A DNA stretch of 64,000 nucleotides, taken from NCBI RefSeq assembly GCF_009761675.1, contig NZ_QUZH01000027.1, positions 124,001-188,000 of the forward strand. The letters run 5' to 3'. Shown in pieces: positions 22,034-31,705 of the stretch. The first letter of the stretch is position 1. Each line of letters opens with the position of its first letter. The stretch comes from Bhargavaea sp. CC-171006 (GTDB taxonomy: Bacteria; Bacillota; Bacilli; Bacillales_A; Planococcaceae). The notes under the pieces were generated by a model, which was given only the letters and a program-made list of their open reading frames with translations, made no database searches and was not told the origin of the DNA. The position numbers and the translations under genes were made by a program.

Positions 22034-22840
22034 CTACCGCTTTTTCTTTTCTTTGTCTTTTTCCTGGTCAAGAGTCTCCCGGATGATCCCGATGGCATGC
22101 TTCTCCAGCCTGGAAATCTGAGCCTGTGAAATTCCGAGTTCCCGTGCGATCTCCGTCTGGGTCTCTCCGTAGTAGAAGCGCTTGGACAATATCTTCTGCT
22201 GCCGGGCGTCCATTTTGCTGACCGTCTCCTTGACCGAGACGTAGTTCAGCCAGCGGTCTTCATTAACAAGTGTGTCTTGCAGCTGGTCCATCATGGTCAC
22301 GGGATCTCCACCGTCATGGTGGATCGGTTCATGCAGTGACAGCGGGTCCTGGATGGCATCCAGTGCAAACAGGATATCCTCAGACGGAATATCTGTCATC
22401 TTCGAGAGGTCATCAAGAGTAGGCTCCTTCAGCTGCTCGTGGACAAACTGCTCTTTTGCCTTCATCGCCTTGTAGGCGATATCCCGGAGCGAACGTGACA
22501 CCCGGACCGGATGATGGTCCCGGAGGTGTCTTCGGATCTCACCGATGATCATCGGTACGGCATAGGTAGAAAAACGCACATTATGCTTAAGATCAAAGTT
22601 ATCAATGGATTTCAGAAGTCCGATGCAGCCTACCTGGAACAGATCATCTGCCTGCTCCCCCCTGTAGGCGAACCGTTGTACGATGCTCAGAACGAGCCGG
22701 AGATTACAGATGACCAGATCATCTTTGGCAGACTGGTCACCTGCCTGCATCCGTTTGAATGTTTCACGCATGTCTTCATGGGACAGGAGAGGGAGCTTTG
22801 ATGTGTCGATTCCGCAAATCTCCACTTTCATGTTGGACAT
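22034..22840 (-). CDS. sigG: RNA polymerase sigma factor SigG, late forespore
   Basis: Forespore-specific sigma factor active after engulfment. The N-terminal tag KVEICGIDTSKLP is diagnostic. Region 2 is seen in DDLFQVGCIGLLKSIDNFD and RFSTYAVPMIIGEIRR, and region 4 in the helix-turn-helix TQTEIARELGISQAQISRLEK. 268 residues. GGAGG lies eight bases before the ATG. It follows sigE with about 97 bases between, as in the spoIIG locus; a sigma-F/sigma-G promoter there is expected but not clearly read. Confidence 0.96.
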   Translation of the reverse strand: MSNMKVEICGIDTSKLPLLSHEDMRETFKRMQAGDQSAKDDLVICNLRLVLSIVQRFAYRGEQADDLFQVGCIGLLKSIDNFDLKHNVRFSTYAVPMIIGEIRRHLRDHHPVRVSRSLRDIAYKAMKAKEQFVHEQLKEPTLDDLSKMTDIPSEDILFALDAIQDPLSLHEPIHHDGGDPVTMMDQLQDTLVNEDRWLNYVSVKETVSKMDARQQKILSKRFYYGETQTEIARELGISQAQISRLEKHAIGIIRETLDQEKDKEKKKR

Positions 22841-22937
22841 CTCATCATCCTCCGGACATTTGACTTTTCTCTGTTTCCCTACAGTCTGTCCGGAGGCCGG
22901 TCTCCTATTCCCCGATGACCCTCGCCAATTTCATCCA

Positions 22938-23645
22938 TCAGCTCACCGGATGGTTCAGCAGCCCTCTCAAATCACTGATAATTTTCTTCTCAAGCCTTGA
23001 TATATAGGATTGGGAAATCCCCAGGTGGTCCGCGACTTCCTTCTGGGTCATCTCTTCTTTGCCGCCAAGAGCGAATCGGCATTCCATGATATAGCGCTCC
23101 CGGTCATTTAACCTAGATATCGCCTCGACAACGTGCTGGCGTTCGATTTTCCGTTCTACGTCATCGGTGATGATGTCCTCATCCGTCCCGAGGATATCGG
23201 AGAGGAGCAGCTCATTGCCATCAGCATCCGAATTCAGCGGCTCGTCGAACGATACTTCCGATTTCATGCGGCTGGTCTTTCTGAGATGCATGAGGATTTC
23301 GTTTTCGATACAGCGGGATGCATAAGTGGCGAGCTTGATTTTCTTTTCTGTGTCAAAGGTTTCGATGGCCTTGATCAGCCCGATGGCGCCGATGCTGATC
23401 AGATCTTCGATATGCGTGTTCGTGTTTTCGAATCGGCGGGCGATGTATACGACGAGTCTCAGGTTCTTCTCGATCAGACGGTCCCGGGCCTCCCGGTCTC
23501 CTTCCATGAATCTTCGAAGCGTTTCTTCTTCCTCTTCCTTGGTGAGCGGGACCGGAAGTGATTCGTGGCCCCCAATATAGTATGTCCCGTCTTTCTTGAT
23601 GGTCTGAAGGAGCACCGCAATCCATTTTTTAAGACCTGTCAGCAT
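22938..23645 (-). CDS. sigE: RNA polymerase sigma factor SigE, early mother cell (pro-protein)
   Basis: Mother-cell sigma factor made as an inactive precursor. The amphipathic/hydrophobic pro-sequence [20 protein letters not shown] is followed by YYIGG at residues 22-26, the region where SpoIIGA cuts in B. subtilis. Region 2 ([30 protein letters not shown]) and region 4 ([21 protein letters not shown]) are intact. 235 residues. The start is set at 23645, where AAAGGGG precedes the ATG; this gives a pro-sequence about five residues shorter than in B. subtilis. It overlaps spoIIGA by 17 bases. Confidence 0.96.
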   Translation of the reverse strand: MLTGLKKWIAVLLQTIKKDGTYYIGGHESLPVPLTKEEEEETLRRFMEGDREARDRLIEKNLRLVVYIARRFENTNTHIEDLISIGAIGLIKAIETFDTEKKIKLATYASRCIENEILMHLRKTSRMKSEVSFDEPLNSDADGNELLLSDILGTDEDIITDDVERKIERQHVVEAISRLNDRERYIMECRFALGGKEEMTQKEVADHLGISQSYISRLEKKIISDLRGLLNHPVS

Positions 23646-24489
23646 CTGTCGATCCCCTTTCCTTAAGATGAATGAGGGAGGAGCGGTGGAGGATGGCATC
23701 TGCGCCAAGCGGATATTCGGCATCATTCTCGGTAAGGACGAAGTATCCCCCAATCCTGGCATCTTCCGTATTGTCCACGGTCCATTTGCCTGCCCTGAAT
23801 CCGACTGCCCAGGCGCTTCCGCCGACGGTCCTGAGCCGGATCGGGCGAATCTGGACCCTGACCTCGGGCGGAAAAACAGCCAGATCAGGAATGCCTTCTT
23901 TCGGCAGGTTTTCCAGGGCTCTTCGGATTTCTTCTGGCAACTGTTCTTTTACAGACCTGTAAGCAATAAAATGGACCGGAGCACCGGATAGGGGTTCCGA
24001 GCAGGCATTGCCGGAATCGGCAAACGCCGAAATCGGAATTTTGCTGCCGAATAATTCGAGCTCGGTATCGACCCGGTAGCCCGCCGCGGCAGAATCTTCT
24101 TCGGCACCTCGCCATCTGACAGCGAGCATATGAAGACCTCCCGAGGCAAACAGGCAGGATGTGAATATGGCTGCTGTGCCGCCCATCCCAAACTCAGACG
24201 GATTTACCACATTCAGAAGGCCGCCGGCGAATAGGGCTGCCGTCAGCGTCGCCCCTGCTCCCTTCAGCGCCGAATTCCGATGCAGTCCGAAGGCGATCAT
24301 GATCATCGCCAGGAAAGCTGCTGCCGTCGGGACGGCAGCCCCCCCGAATAAAACCACCGGAAGCGCCCCCGCGACCGCCGCAGCCAGCAGCCTCCACTTG
24401 CCGGCAGGCCGCCGGCAAACCTTGTCCGCGAATGAAAGAATGAGATAATTGAATGCCGAGTTTACCGCAATTGCCACTTCTCCGTACAT
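23629..24489 (-). CDS. spoIIGA: SpoIIGA, sigma-E processing aspartic protease
   Basis: Membrane protease that converts pro-SigE to SigE in the mother cell when triggered by forespore SpoIIR. Four to five hydrophobic segments occupy the first 125 residues. The C-terminal domain carries the active-site motif DSGN at 158-161. 286 residues. Start at 24489 follows a GGGAGGGGG site. The 17-base overlap with sigE suggests coupled translation of protease and substrate. Confidence 0.93.
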   Translation of the reverse strand: MYGEVAIAVNSAFNYLILSFADKVCRRPAGKWRLLAAAVAGALPVVLFGGAAVPTAAAFLAMIMIAFGLHRNSALKGAGATLTAALFAGGLLNVVNPSEFGMGGTAAIFTSCLFASGGLHMLAVRWRGAEEDSAAAGYRVDTELELFGSKIPISAFADSGNACSEPLSGAPVHFIAYRSVKEQLPEEIRRALENLPKEGIPDLAVFPPEVRVQIRPIRLRTVGGSAWAVGFRAGKWTVDNTEDARIGGYFVLTENDAEYPLGADAILHRSSLIHLKERGSTDADRS

Positions 24490-24636
24490 GGCTCCCCCTC
24501 CCTTGTCCATACCGTATCACGCCTAGTCTGCAGGCTCTGTCGGAATCCGGTACAGGCAGCCCTGAAAATTCGGACAGGAGCCGACAGGATAAGGGGCATC
24601 TCCTCGCTTAAGGCAGCAATGATTTCAGAACCATGC

Positions 24637-24670
24637 AAAAAGCCCTTTCCGTTTTATTACGGAAAGGGCT
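24637..24670 (-). terminator. Terminator after ftsZ
   Basis: Minus-strand perfect hairpin AGCCCTTTCCG/CGGAAAGGGCT (24660-24670, 24641-24651) running into five T, downstream of the ftsZ stop. Confidence 0.88.
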
Positions 24671-24693
24671 GTTGAACATTGTCGGATTCTATA

Positions 24694-25875
24694 TTATCTT
24701 CTTCTGCGGTTGCGCAGGAATGTCGGAACATCCAGGGTATCTTCCTGGTGCTGCTGGCTCTGACGCTGCGGCGCTTCCTGCTGGAAGTGACCGCCCTGGT
24801 CGTCACGGTCACGATAATCGTTACGGGAAGGAGCCGGCTGCTGAGGACGTTCCTGACGGACAGGCTGCTGTACACGTCCCGCACTGAAGCCTCCGCCCCG
24901 CGTGTTGCGCTGGGTCAGCTGCTCTTCTGTAAAGCCTGTAGCGATGACCGTAACGACGATCTCGTCCTTCAGATTGTCGTTGATCACCGAACCGAAAATC
25001 ATATTGACCTCTTCGTCGGAAGCGCTGGCAACGATATCGGCAGCTTCCTGCACTTCAAACAGGCTGAGGTTCGATCCGCCTGTGATGTTCATCAGGACAC
25101 CCTTGGCGCCGTCTATCGAAGTTTCGAGCAGCGGGCTTGAGATGGCCTTTTTGGCAGCCTCTGATGCCCGGTTCTCGCCTGAAGAGACACCGATCCCCAT
25201 CAATGCGGAGCCTTTGTTCTGCATGATCGTCTTCACGTCTGCGAAGTCGAGGTTGATGAGGCCAGGAACAGCGATCAGGTCGGAAATGCCCGAAACACCC
25301 TGCCTCAGAACATTGTCGGCCTCACGGAATGCCTCAAGCATTGGCGTGTTCTTGTCGACAATCTCGAGCAGGCGGTCGTTCGGGATGACAATCAGTGTAT
25401 CGACCGATTCCTTCATGGCAGCAATGCCGCCGATCGCCTGTGTGGAACGTTTGCGGCCTTCGAATGTGAATGGGCGGGTAACAACACCGACAGTCAGTGC
25501 ACCGAGGTCCTTGGCCACCTGGGCGATGACAGGCGCAGCACCTGTCCCGGTGCCGCCGCCCATTCCTGCAGTGACGAACACCATATCCGCTCCGCGAAGT
25601 GCTTCCTCGATCTGTTCTTTGCTTTCTTCAGCCGCTTTCTTCCCCACTTCGGGGTTTGCGCCGGCACCGAGTCCCCGTGTCAGCTTTTCGCCGATCTGGA
25701 GCGTCACTTCGGCTTTGGACAGCTTGAGAGCCTGGGCATCGGTATTGACTGCGATGAATTCCACGCCCTGAACGCCATGTTCGATCATCCGGTTTACTGC
25801 GTTATTGCCGCCGCCGCCTACGCCGATGACTTTGATGACGGCGAGCGCATCAATATTAGTATCAAATTCCAGCAT
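24694..25875 (-). CDS. ftsZ: FtsZ, tubulin-like division GTPase
   Basis: Polymerises with GTP into the cytokinetic Z-ring. The GTP-binding signature [10 protein letters not shown] is near residues 105-114 and the synergy loop [18 protein letters not shown] is intact. After a Gln/Arg-rich linker from about residue 318, the conserved C-terminal peptide [12 protein letters not shown] binds FtsA, SepF and EzrA. 393 residues. It lies 36 bases after ftsA, the standard pair. Confidence 0.98.
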   Translation of the reverse strand: MLEFDTNIDALAVIKVIGVGGGGNNAVNRMIEHGVQGVEFIAVNTDAQALKLSKAEVTLQIGEKLTRGLGAGANPEVGKKAAEESKEQIEEALRGADMVFVTAGMGGGTGTGAAPVIAQVAKDLGALTVGVVTRPFTFEGRKRSTQAIGGIAAMKESVDTLIVIPNDRLLEIVDKNTPMLEAFREADNVLRQGVSGISDLIAVPGLINLDFADVKTIMQNKGSALMGIGVSSGENRASEAAKKAISSPLLETSIDGAKGVLMNITGGSNLSLFEVQEAADIVASASDEEVNMIFGSVINDNLKDEIVVTVIATGFTEEQLTQRNTRGGGFSAGRVQQPVRQERPQQPAPSRNDYRDRDDQGGHFQQEAPQRQSQQHQEDTLDVPTFLRNRRRR

Positions 25876-25911
25876 GGTTTCTCCTCCTATGGATGTACGG
25901 GTGACTTCCGG

Positions 25912-27189
25912 TCAATCAAAGAACTTATCAAAGATTCTTTTCATACGGTTGACGACCTTGTCCTGGCCGTCCTTTTCCCGTGGTTCTTTTTTCTTTTTCG
26001 CAGGAGCCGTGGCTGCCGCCTCCATCGCTTCGCCAAACGGGGATTCCCCGCGCTGGCCGAAGAATTCGTCTTCCATGCGGGCATAGCGGATGAGGCCGAC
26101 CGCAGATGAGTACTTCGGCTCGCGGACGCCGATGAATTCCGGCACATAGGTCCGCACACGGGTCTGCAAAACTTCCCTTGCAAGTTGCGGAAGACCTTCA
26201 AGCTTGGCAGTACCGCCTGTGAGGACAATCCCGCCAGGCAGATCCCGGACATTCATCCGGTACAGCTCGTCCAGTACCATCTCGAACAATTCTTCAAGGC
26301 GGACGCCTATGATTTCCGAGATATACTTCTGGCTGTATTGGTCTTTCGTTTCCATGCCCGCAACAGGCACCTCGAACAGTTCATCCTCGGAAGCATCATC
26401 GTAATATGCGTGCCCGTACTGGTGCTTGATCTGTTCCGCCTGTTCTGTCGTCGTTTTCAGAACGATCGACAGGTCTTTCGTCACATGGTCGCCGCCCACA
26501 GGAATGACGCCCGCCGATATCAGGCGGCCGTCACCGAATACGGCGACCGTCGTCGAACCGCCGCCGATATCGACATAGGCGGTCCCGTGGCTTTTCTCAT
26601 CCTCCGATAGGGCGAAGTACCCTGCAGCAAGCGGCTGCAGGTAAATTTCCCGAATCTGGAGGCCTGCCCTCTCGACACAGCGGAGGATATTGTGAAGCAG
26701 CGTGCGCGACGTCGTCACAAGCGTTGCATCCATCTCCAAGCGCACACCGATCATGCCGCGCGGATCCTTGATTTCATCGAGGTCATCGACGATGAACTGC
26801 TGCGGGATGATGTTGATGAGCTCCCGCTCCGCCGGAATCATCACTTCCGCGGATCTCATGACCCGGTCAAGATCATCGTCCGTAATTTCGCGGTTTTCGC
26901 TGTTCACCGCCACGACGCCCTTCACCTGCTGAAGCATGACCTGATTGGCCGGGATTCCCAGCACGACCTCCCGGATCGACATTCCGATCATCCGCTCGGC
27001 CTGTTCAACTGCCTTCCGGATGGACTGGACAGTCGCATCTATATCTACAATGGCACCCTTCCGGATGCCTTCTGATTTTACATTTCCGACTCCGATTACG
27101 TGCAGCGAACGATCCGTCATTTCCCCGATCAGCACTTTAACGGAGGAGGAACCGATGTCGAGTGAAACATACATATCGGCCTGACTCAC
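25912..27189 (-). CDS. ftsA: FtsA, actin-like membrane tether of the Z-ring
   Basis: Links FtsZ filaments to the membrane. The actin-fold phosphate loops are visible as VSLDIGSSSVKVLIG near the start and YVDIGGGSTTVAVF in the middle, with GGIVLTGGTAKLEGL later. The C-terminal helix MKRIFDKFF is the amphipathic membrane anchor. The GTG at 27189 is preferred because AGGAGG lies eight bases upstream; an earlier GTG at 27198 overlaps that site. 425 residues. Confidence 0.96.
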   Translation of the reverse strand: MSQADMYVSLDIGSSSVKVLIGEMTDRSLHVIGVGNVKSEGIRKGAIVDIDATVQSIRKAVEQAERMIGMSIREVVLGIPANQVMLQQVKGVVAVNSENREITDDDLDRVMRSAEVMIPAERELINIIPQQFIVDDLDEIKDPRGMIGVRLEMDATLVTTSRTLLHNILRCVERAGLQIREIYLQPLAAGYFALSEDEKSHGTAYVDIGGGSTTVAVFGDGRLISAGVIPVGGDHVTKDLSIVLKTTTEQAEQIKHQYGHAYYDDASEDELFEVPVAGMETKDQYSQKYISEIIGVRLEELFEMVLDELYRMNVRDLPGGIVLTGGTAKLEGLPQLAREVLQTRVRTYVPEFIGVREPKYSSAVGLIRYARMEDEFFGQRGESPFGEAMEAAATAPAKKKKEPREKDGQDKVVNRMKRIFDKFFD

Positions 27190-27255
27190 GGATGGCACCT
27201 CCTTCTGATCCTCTTAAACATCATTCTATTTCATTCTCAAGTCAATGTTAAGTAT

Positions 27256-27282
27256 ATTCGTAAATTATGTTTAAAAACCTTC
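27256..27282 (-). promoter_or_regulatory. Possible sigma-H-like promoter for ftsAZ
   Basis: On the minus strand GAAGGTTTT (27274-27282), 11-12 bases, then ACGAAT (27256-27261) resembles the sigma-H consensus (RnAGGAWWW and RnnGAAT). B. subtilis ftsAZ has a sigma-H promoter that raises FtsZ at sporulation onset. The match is imperfect. Confidence 0.35.
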
Positions 27283-27378
27283 AATTCCCGGTCCATCTCT
27301 ACTTTAAACGTAAAAGGCTTGTTCTAGCAACTTATTGAACGGCGAGATGCCGGCCAAGTTTTGCCGGATGCCGGCTGT

Positions 27379-28191
27379 TCATGGAATTTCAATTTCCTGT
27401 TCCTCAGGTTCCCCTTCAGGACTGCCTTGCCCCTCTCCGTCACTCTCGCTTTCTCCGTCACCATAAATTTTTTCATAGCTGGTAAAGTACACTCCTGCTT
27501 CGAGATCGATGACCCCTTTTCCCTCTTCCGTAAGCTGTGCAACGATGGATGGATAGTACTCCATCTTCTCGGCAAATCCGGAGATGACACCCCGGACTTC
27601 ATACCCATCTGTCATAAACGCAGTGATGGAGCCGTTGTCGGTATATTTCAGCTCTGATATAAGGGAAGTGATGGAGGCAGGTAGTTTTTCAAGTTCCTTT
27701 ACCATCTTCTTCATCTGTTCCGCTTCGCCGAAGTCAGCGAGAATCGGAGCGGGGGGAGGTGTATCGGATATCCGGTCGAAAACTGATCCGTCTGCCAATA
27801 CCGGATTGAAACCTGATTCACCCTGTATGATGGCCACGATTGGGAACTCGTCCACTCGGATAACAACATCACGGAAGTCTTTCCTGATGACTTCCGCCCC
27901 TTCAACCCCTTTCAGGCCTTTTACCGACCGCTCCGCTTCACCGGCGCTGAATCCCCAAAGAGCGTCTCCTTTCCGGATGCCGGATGCCCGGATATATTCC
28001 TCCTCGCCCTGAAGGGCTGCACCCTCCACCCGGATCTCCCTCACTTTGCTGAGCGGTGATTGGAAGTATAGAAGAACCGCAAGCAGCAGGAGGAACAGGA
28101 CGAACAGAAAAATGAAGTTCCGGTTCGTCCTTCGCCTTCTCCTCTCCTTTAGCGAAGGAATGCGGTCTTCAATATCAATCACTTTATCCAT
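27379..28191 (-). CDS. divIB: DivIB/FtsQ division protein
   Basis: Bitopic divisome protein partnering FtsL and DivIC. Basic cytoplasmic N-terminus (KERRRRRTNRN), one membrane span at about 27-44, then an extracytoplasmic POTRA domain (LSKVREIRVEGAALQGEEE) and beta domain. An acidic tail rich in Glu, Gly and Ser (about 245-270) ends the protein. 270 residues. It directly follows the spoVE/ftsW gene; murG and murB, which lie between them in B. subtilis, are missing. Confidence 0.93.
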   Translation of the reverse strand: MDKVIDIEDRIPSLKERRRRRTNRNFIFLFVLFLLLLAVLLYFQSPLSKVREIRVEGAALQGEEEYIRASGIRKGDALWGFSAGEAERSVKGLKGVEGAEVIRKDFRDVVIRVDEFPIVAIIQGESGFNPVLADGSVFDRISDTPPPAPILADFGEAEQMKKMVKELEKLPASITSLISELKYTDNGSITAFMTDGYEVRGVISGFAEKMEYYPSIVAQLTEEGKGVIDLEAGVYFTSYEKIYGDGESESDGEGQGSPEGEPEEQEIEIP

Positions 28192-28206
28192 ACGGAAGGC
28201 CTCCTT

Positions 28207-29298
28207 TCAGCCCTTTCCCCCACCGGATCCGAATCTCAGGATGAGGGCTGCCGCAATCCAGGCGGCAAGCAAAGATGATCCGCCGTAACTGATAAACGGC
28301 AGGGTGACGCCCGTTACGGGAAGCAGACCCGTCACAACCCCGATATTGAGGAAAGACTGAAAACCCAGCATGGCCGCCATCCCCGATACCATTTGAAGTG
28401 AAAATGGATCCCGCTGTCGTGCCGCCAGTCCGAAAGCTGAGGCAGTCAGCAAAAAGAAAAGAAGGATCACAGCAGTAGAACCGATAAATCCGATTTCCTC
28501 GGCTATGATGGCAAAGATGAAGTCGTTTTGCGGCTCAGGAAGATAAAGATACTTTTGCCGGCTCTGGCCGTATCCATATCCGAGCAGGCCTGCGGGTCCC
28601 ACGGCGAGAAGGGACTGGATCCCCTGGAAACCGCTTCCCAGAGGGTCGCTCCACGGATCAAGGAAAGCTTTGATCCGGTCGAGCCGGTATGGCGCAGCAG
28701 CAATCAGCGCCGTAATGCCGGCTGCTCCGGCCGCTCCAAGTCCGAAAAAGAACTTCAGCGGATAACCGGCAATCAGGAGTACGCAGAATGCGGAAACAGT
28801 CATGATCATCATAGAACCGAAGTCCGGCTGAAGCATGATCAGACCTGCCGGCAGCAAAATCACTGTCAGATGCGAGAGCCTGAACACCTTGCGGCCCCGC
28901 TGTTCCCCCAGCATGGAGGCAAGTTTGCCGATTACGGCGATCTTCGTGAATTCTGCCGGCTGGAGGCTGATCGGCCCCAATGCAATCCAGCTCTGCGAGC
29001 CGTTGCGCACCGCTCCGATTCCCGGAATCAGCACGCCGACCAGAAGAATGATAGACAAGATGTAGACGGCATTCCAGAACCTTTTGTTCCCGACTCCCCT
29101 GAAACGGAGGATAAATGCAGCCGCGGCCAATGCCACGGCAAGATAGATTCCCTGCTTCAGGGCGAACGGGAGGGTATCTCCATAATGGATCTCACCCCAG
29201 TAAGACCCTGCAGAGTGGACAAACATGATTCCCAGAAGACTGAGCGCTGCAGCAGCGGAGGCAAACAGGATCAGGAGCTTCTTTTCCAGTGCATGCAT
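28207..29298 (-). CDS. spoVE: SEDS-family peptidoglycan polymerase, SpoVE/FtsW
   Basis: Multi-span glycosyltransferase/flippase family member that works with a class B PBP. About ten hydrophobic segments over 363 residues. Conserved motifs are LQPAEFTKIA, LQPDFGSMMI with the key Asp, LPEPQNDFIFAIIAEEIGF and LPFISYGGSSLL. The position after murD is that of spoVE in B. subtilis; sequence alone does not tell SpoVE from FtsW. The nearby spoVD suggests a role in cortex synthesis. Confidence 0.88.
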   Translation of the reverse strand: MHALEKKLLILFASAAAALSLLGIMFVHSAGSYWGEIHYGDTLPFALKQGIYLAVALAAAAFILRFRGVGNKRFWNAVYILSIILLVGVLIPGIGAVRNGSQSWIALGPISLQPAEFTKIAVIGKLASMLGEQRGRKVFRLSHLTVILLPAGLIMLQPDFGSMMIMTVSAFCVLLIAGYPLKFFFGLGAAGAAGITALIAAAPYRLDRIKAFLDPWSDPLGSGFQGIQSLLAVGPAGLLGYGYGQSRQKYLYLPEPQNDFIFAIIAEEIGFIGSTAVILLFFLLTASAFGLAARQRDPFSLQMVSGMAAMLGFQSFLNIGVVTGLLPVTGVTLPFISYGGSSLLAAWIAAALILRFGSGGGKG

Positions 29299-29334
29299 CC
29301 TTCCTTGTTATGGATCGGTTTGACTGCCCGGATG

Positions 29335-30678
29335 TCAGAGCTTCCGGACAGCTTCGATAAAGCGGTCGCCCCGTACCTCGAAGCTTTCATACTGGTCCCA
29401 ACTTGCGCAGGCGGGAGACAGCAGAATGGTGTCCCCTTCCTCGGAAACACGGGCAGCGATTTCAGTTGCCCGCTCGATGTCTGAAGCATCATGGATTTTC
29501 TCGACTCCGCACGATTCAGCAAATTCACGGAGCCGGCCGGCTGTTTCTCCGAAGACGACAATCTCTCTGACCCGGTCCATGAACGGACGCAGTTCCTCGA
29601 ATGAATGCCCCCTGTCCAATCCTCCTGCAAGAAGAACAACAGGACCTTCGAATGCTTCAAGGGCACTTTTCGTCGCGAGGGTGTTGGTCGCTTTTGAGTC
29701 ATTGTAGAATCTGCGTTTTTTCCACTCCCGGATAAACTGCGTCCTGTGCCGGACTCCCGAGAAGGAAGAGAGGACGTCCTTGATTGCATCCAGCGGACAG
29801 CCATATGTAAGGGCTGCTGCCGTCGCCGACAGGATGTTTTCCAGATTGTGGCGTCCCGGCAGCAGAATGGCGGAACGGTCCAGCAAACGTTCCCCGTACC
29901 AGTATACCGCGTCCCCGTCTGCGCTGATGCCTTCATCTGAACGGCCGGACAGCGTGAATGGGATTTTTCTTGCACGGGACCTCGCTGCGTATTCCGCAAC
30001 GGCTTTCTGGTCGGCGTTATAGATCAGCACGTCCTCAGGCAGCTGGTTGCGGGTGATATTAAATTTTGCTTCCCCGTATTCTCCGAAAGTCCCGTGGTAA
30101 TCTATATGCGCCTCGTAAAGGTTGGTCCAGATAGCGATTTTCGGCCGGAATCGCTCCGTGCCCATCAGCTGGAACGAGGACAGTTCGATGACGACGGCCT
30201 GATCCGGCTTCGCATCTGCAGCGACCAGGCATGACGGCGTTCCGATATTACCTGCAATCAGCGGATTCTTGCCGCCGATGTTGAGCATATGGTACAGGAG
30301 CGTTGTGGTCGTCGTCTTTCCGTTGGAGCCTGTGACACCGAGCAACGGGGCTTCGCTGATCAGATATGCCAGCTCCACTTCGGTCCAGACCGGTATGCCG
30401 GCTTCCACCGCCATCGAAACGACGGGGTGGTCATATCGGATGCCCGGATTTTTGACGACGTAGTCAAATCCCCTTTCAAGCAGGTTTTCCGGGTGGCCGC
30501 CGAGAATCACCTCGACGCCCAGTTCACGAAGTGGTGCAGCTTCAGGATCTTCTCCTCTGGCATCATTAACCGTTACGTCGGCGCCAAGCCGGCTCAGGAG
30601 CCGCGCAGCGGCAGAACCGCTTTTGGCAAGCCCCAGCACGAGCACGCGGCTGCCTTCAAATTGGTCTATCGGTTTCAT
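29335..30678 (-). CDS. murD: UDP-N-acetylmuramoyl-L-alanine--D-glutamate ligase
   Basis: Cytoplasmic ATP-dependent ligase adding D-Glu to UDP-MurNAc-L-Ala. The P-loop GVTGSNGKTTTTTL is near residues 113-126, the Mur ligase His/Asn signature appears in RHNLENILSA, and LSPACASWDQYESFEVRG near the C-terminus is typical of MurD. 447 residues. One base separates it from mraY. Confidence 0.97.
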   Translation of the reverse strand: MKPIDQFEGSRVLVLGLAKSGSAAARLLSRLGADVTVNDARGEDPEAAPLRELGVEVILGGHPENLLERGFDYVVKNPGIRYDHPVVSMAVEAGIPVWTEVELAYLISEAPLLGVTGSNGKTTTTTLLYHMLNIGGKNPLIAGNIGTPSCLVAADAKPDQAVVIELSSFQLMGTERFRPKIAIWTNLYEAHIDYHGTFGEYGEAKFNITRNQLPEDVLIYNADQKAVAEYAARSRARKIPFTLSGRSDEGISADGDAVYWYGERLLDRSAILLPGRHNLENILSATAAALTYGCPLDAIKDVLSSFSGVRHRTQFIREWKKRRFYNDSKATNTLATKSALEAFEGPVVLLAGGLDRGHSFEELRPFMDRVREIVVFGETAGRLREFAESCGVEKIHDASDIERATEIAARVSEEGDTILLSPACASWDQYESFEVRGDRFIEAVRKL

Positions 30679-30679
30679 A

Positions 30680-31651
30680 TCAGATCACCTCCGGCAATAC
30701 CGCAATAAGTGCAGCTGCAAGCGCTGCTGTCCAGAAAACGATGACAACTTTCCATTCGGACCATCCGGACAGTTCGAAATGATGGTGGATCGGACTCATC
30801 TTGAAGATTCGCTTGCCCGTCGTCTTGAAAGAAATCACCTGCAGGATGACGGACAGCGTCTCGATGACAAATACAATGCCTACGAGAAGGAGGAGCAGTT
30901 CCTGCTTCATCAGCACTGACAGCATCGCCAAAATACCGCCGAGCGCCAGTGAACCGGTATCCCCCATGAAAATTTTGGCGGGGTTGGCATTAAAGAGAAG
31001 GAACCCCAGAAGCGCACCGGTCACAGAAAATGCAACCAGAGAAAGGTCTTCCTGCCCGTAAACAAGTCCCAGTACCCCAAATGCCGCAAAGGCGATAGAA
31101 GAAGTGCCTGCGACAAGTCCATCCAGGCCGTCCGTCAGGTTGACTGCATTTGAAAACCCGACAAGCCAGAAGATGAGGAACAGGACATAAAACGGTCCCA
31201 GGTCAATCTCCAACGATGTGAAAGGCAGTCCGACTGTTGTCTCGAACGGCCCAAGCCGGAGCAGCAGGTAAGAAACGACAGCGATGACAATCTGTCCGAT
31301 CAGTTTTTGCAAAGATGTCAGTCCCAGATTGCGCTTCAGGACAACTTTGATGAAGTCGTCCAGGAATCCGATCAGCCCGAACCCCGCAAGGACAAGCAGC
31401 AGGACGATCGTCTGGGTGGTCAGCAGACCGTTCATCCAGCCGAGGGCGAGTGCAGTCACGATGATGGAAAGGATGAAGATGATACCTCCCATCGTCGGGG
31501 TACCGGCTTTTTTCAGGTGGGCCTGCGGGCCCTCTTCCCGAATGCTCTGGCCAAACTTAAGCCGCCTGAGCATCGGGATGAGCGGTAGCGCAAGAAGCGC
31601 AGATATGATAAAGGCGATCGCAATGATCGTGATGGTCGTGGCGAGTGTCAT
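30680..31651 (-). CDS. mraY: Phospho-N-acetylmuramoyl-pentapeptide-transferase
   Basis: Makes lipid I by moving phospho-MurNAc-pentapeptide to undecaprenyl phosphate. Ten predicted spans over 323 residues. Conserved catalytic motifs are GFLDDFIK, NAVNLTDGLDGL, GDTGSLALGG and the cytoplasmic SPIHHHFELSG. The ATG at 31651 has AAAGGAG 11 bases upstream; earlier in-frame starts lack a site. It follows spoVD directly, where murE would normally intervene. Confidence 0.97.
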   Translation of the reverse strand: MTLATTITIIAIAFIISALLALPLIPMLRRLKFGQSIREEGPQAHLKKAGTPTMGGIIFILSIIVTALALGWMNGLLTTQTIVLLLVLAGFGLIGFLDDFIKVVLKRNLGLTSLQKLIGQIVIAVVSYLLLRLGPFETTVGLPFTSLEIDLGPFYVLFLIFWLVGFSNAVNLTDGLDGLVAGTSSIAFAAFGVLGLVYGQEDLSLVAFSVTGALLGFLLFNANPAKIFMGDTGSLALGGILAMLSVLMKQELLLLLVGIVFVIETLSVILQVISFKTTGKRIFKMSPIHHHFELSGWSEWKVVIVFWTAALAAALIAVLPEVI

Positions 31652-31705
31652 GTATTCTCGTTCTCCTTTAAAAAACGGCGGTGCCTGTTGCAGCACCTTT
31701 TATCG

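Noticed and set aside
24490-24640. Spo0A boxes (TGTCGAA-like) upstream of spoIIGA
   Set aside because: Only partial matches such as TGTCGGAA and TGTCCGAA are seen, and no clear -35/-10 pair at the long spoIIG spacing; too weak to call.
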